A model generated the notes under the pieces. The model made no database searches, was not told the origin of the DNA, and saw only the letters and a list, made by a program, of their open reading frames with translations. Both the position numbers and the translations under genes were made by a program. A stretch of 7,433 nucleotides of DNA from Burkholderiales bacterium (GTDB taxonomy: Bacteria > Pseudomonadota > Gammaproteobacteria > Burkholderiales > Burkholderiaceae_D). Positions 6,122 to 7,433 of the stretch are shown one piece after another; the first letter of the stretch is position 1, and each line of letters begins with the position of its first letter. The stretch lies in assembly GCA_005800405.1 (NCBI GenBank), contig SYFN01000277.1:1-7433 (forward strand). Direction: 5' to 3'.

Positions 6122-7433
6122 ATGTCGCACAACGCGCTTGATACGCTCAGGAAATTCAAGTTTTCTGGCAGCAAAAAAGCTCAGTTCTATTCACTGCCCG
6201 CCTTGCAGAAATCTCTGGGCAAGAATATTGACCGACTACCCGTATCGGTTCGCATCGTGCTCGAATCGGTGCTGCGCAACTGCGATGGTAAAAAAGTCAC
6301 CGAAGCGCATGTACGTCAGCTGGCCAGCTGGAAACCCAATGCAGCGCGCACCGATGAAATCCCCTTCGTGGTCGCCCGTGTCGTGCTGCAAGACTTCACC
6401 GGTGTACCCCTGCTCGCTGATCTCGCTGCCATGCGCGGCGTTGCCTCCAAAATGGGGAAAAACCCGAAAAATATCGAGCCGCTGGTTCCGGTGGATCTCG
6501 TTGTTGATCATTCGGTACAGATTGATCACTTCCGTGAAAAGAATGCGCTTGATTTGAACATGAAGCTGGAATTCCAGCGTAACAACGAACGCTACCAGTT
6601 CATGAAATGGGGTATGCAAGCATTTGATACTTTTGGCGTGGTCCCACCCGGTTTCGGCATTGTTCACCAGGTCAATCTGGAATATCTGGCGCGCGGTGTT
6701 CACCATCGCAACAGCGTGTACTACCCCGATACCCTGGTCGGCACCGATTCGCACACGACGATGATTAATGGCATTGGTGTGGTGGGCTGGGGTGTGGGCG
6801 GCATCGAAGCTGAGGCGGGTATGCTCGGTCAACCAGTCTATTTCCTGACACCGGATGTCGTTGGCGTCAATCTCACTGGCGTGTTGCGCGAGGGGGTGAC
6901 AGCGACCGATCTGGTACTCACGATTACCGAAATGCTGCGTAAAGAAAAAGTCGTCGGCAAATTTGTCGAATTCTTTGGTGAAGGTACCGCATCGCTGTCC
7001 CTGACAGACCGTGCAACGATCGCCAACATGGCACCCGAGTACGGCGCGACCATGGGTTTCTTTCCTGTTGACGACGCCACCATCGATTACTTCCACGGCA
7101 CCGGTCGCACCAAGGCTGAAATCGATGCCTTCGAAGCTTATTTCAAAGCGCAAAACCTGTTCGGCATTCCGAAAGCCGGGGACATCGATTACAGCAAAGT
7201 GGTCAAGCTCGATCTGACCACGGTCGTACCCTCGCTGGCTGGTCCCAAGCGCCCGCAAGATCGTATCGAAATCGGTCACGTGAAATCTACCTTCCGCGAC
7301 CTCTTCGCCAAACCGGTTGCCGATAATGGTTTCAACAAAAAAGCTGAAGATTTCGACGCGGAGTACACCAACGCAGACGGCGTGCATTTGAAAAACGGTG
7401 ACGTACTGATCGCTGCAATCACTTCCTGCACCA
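6122..7433 (+). CDS. acnA: Aconitate hydratase A (3' half outside window)
   Basis: This is the cytoplasmic [4Fe-4S] enzyme that isomerises citrate to isocitrate in the TCA cycle. The first 437 codons are open without interruption; full-length AcnA is about 890-905 aa. Recognisable motifs are LQDFTGVP near residue 90, [12 protein letters not shown], the GTDSHTTM active-site segment near 205, and [16 protein letters not shown]. The window ends on ITSCT, the beginning of the first cluster-ligand motif SCTNTSNP; C436 matches Cys435 of E. coli AcnA, and the other two cysteines lie outside. The N-terminus [12 protein letters not shown] is typical of the AcnA type and unlike the AcnD or AcnB forms. 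A strong AAGGAG site lies six bases before the ATG at 6122. The 72 bp after the MliC-like gene show no convincing promoter, so transcription may come from further upstream. Confidence 0.97.
   Translation, partial: MSHNALDTLRKFKFSGSKKAQFYSLPALQKSLGKNIDRLPVSVRIVLESVLRNCDGKKVTEAHVRQLASWKPNAARTDEIPFVVARVVLQDFTGVPLLADLAAMRGVASKMGKNPKNIEPLVPVDLVVDHSVQIDHFREKNALDLNMKLEFQRNNERYQFMKWGMQAFDTFGVVPPGFGIVHQVNLEYLARGVHHRNSVYYPDTLVGTDSHTTMINGIGVVGWGVGGIEAEAGMLGQPVYFLTPDVVGVNLTGVLREGVTATDLVLTITEMLRKEKVVGKFVEFFGEGTASLSLTDRATIANMAPEYGATMGFFPVDDATIDYFHGTGRTKAEIDAFEAYFKAQNLFGIPKAGDIDYSKVVKLDLTTVVPSLAGPKRPQDRIEIGHVKSTFRDLFAKPVADNGFNKKAEDFDAEYTNADGVHLKNGDVLIAAITSCT

Noticed and set aside
6087..6557. 156-codon plus-strand frame overlapping the acnA start
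   Set aside because: It is out of frame with acnA. The real start is the ATG at 6122 with AAGGAG, and the 156-residue product resembles nothing.
6236..7387. 383-codon open frame on the minus strand over acnA
   Set aside because: acnA on the plus strand is uninterrupted with all expected motifs. The antisense frame is a by-product of its codon bias.

Overview
The window looks like chromosomal DNA of a betaproteobacterium, most likely Burkholderiales and perhaps Oxalobacteraceae-like. This rests on the order sdhB-sdhA-sdhD-sdhC-gntR facing mdh, with acnA further on, on the character of the proteins, and on a moderate GC content. The genus is not resolved. Almost everything here belongs to the tricarboxylic acid (TCA) cycle.

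The left part (1-3891) is on the minus strand. In transcription order it holds a GntR/UTRA-family regulator, then sdhC, sdhD, sdhA and sdhB. These encode the two membrane anchors, the flavoprotein and the iron-sulfur subunit of succinate dehydrogenase (complex II). The four sdh genes are packed with 1, 2 and 13 bp between them. sdhB is cut off by the left window edge after 140 codons.

The divergent control region (3892-4084) separates gntR from mdh. It holds a perfect 20-bp AT-rich palindrome with a third overlapping half-site, at 3946-3971. This is a strong operator candidate for the GntR protein. Directly beside it is a good sigma70-type promoter for mdh (TTGACA, 17 bp, TAAACT). A second inverted repeat lies inside the spacer of that promoter.

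The right part (4085-7433) is on the plus strand. mdh (malate dehydrogenase, 329 aa) is followed by an open frame of about 180 codons. It reads as a shrunken, diverged remnant of the HpcH/HpaI aldolase (CitE-like) gene that I recall from between mdh and acnA in related genomes. Next come a small secreted protein of 110 aa resembling MliC-type lysozyme inhibitors, and acnA (aconitase A). acnA is cut by the right edge just after its first iron-sulfur cysteine.

Functionally, aconitase, succinate dehydrogenase and malate dehydrogenase are three TCA steps. The GntR protein between two of them probably senses a small metabolite through its UTRA domain and controls both transcription directions. I found no mobile element, CRISPR array, tRNA or rRNA. 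The two observations most worth follow-up are the operator architecture and the degraded CitE-like gene beside the lysozyme-inhibitor-like gene.
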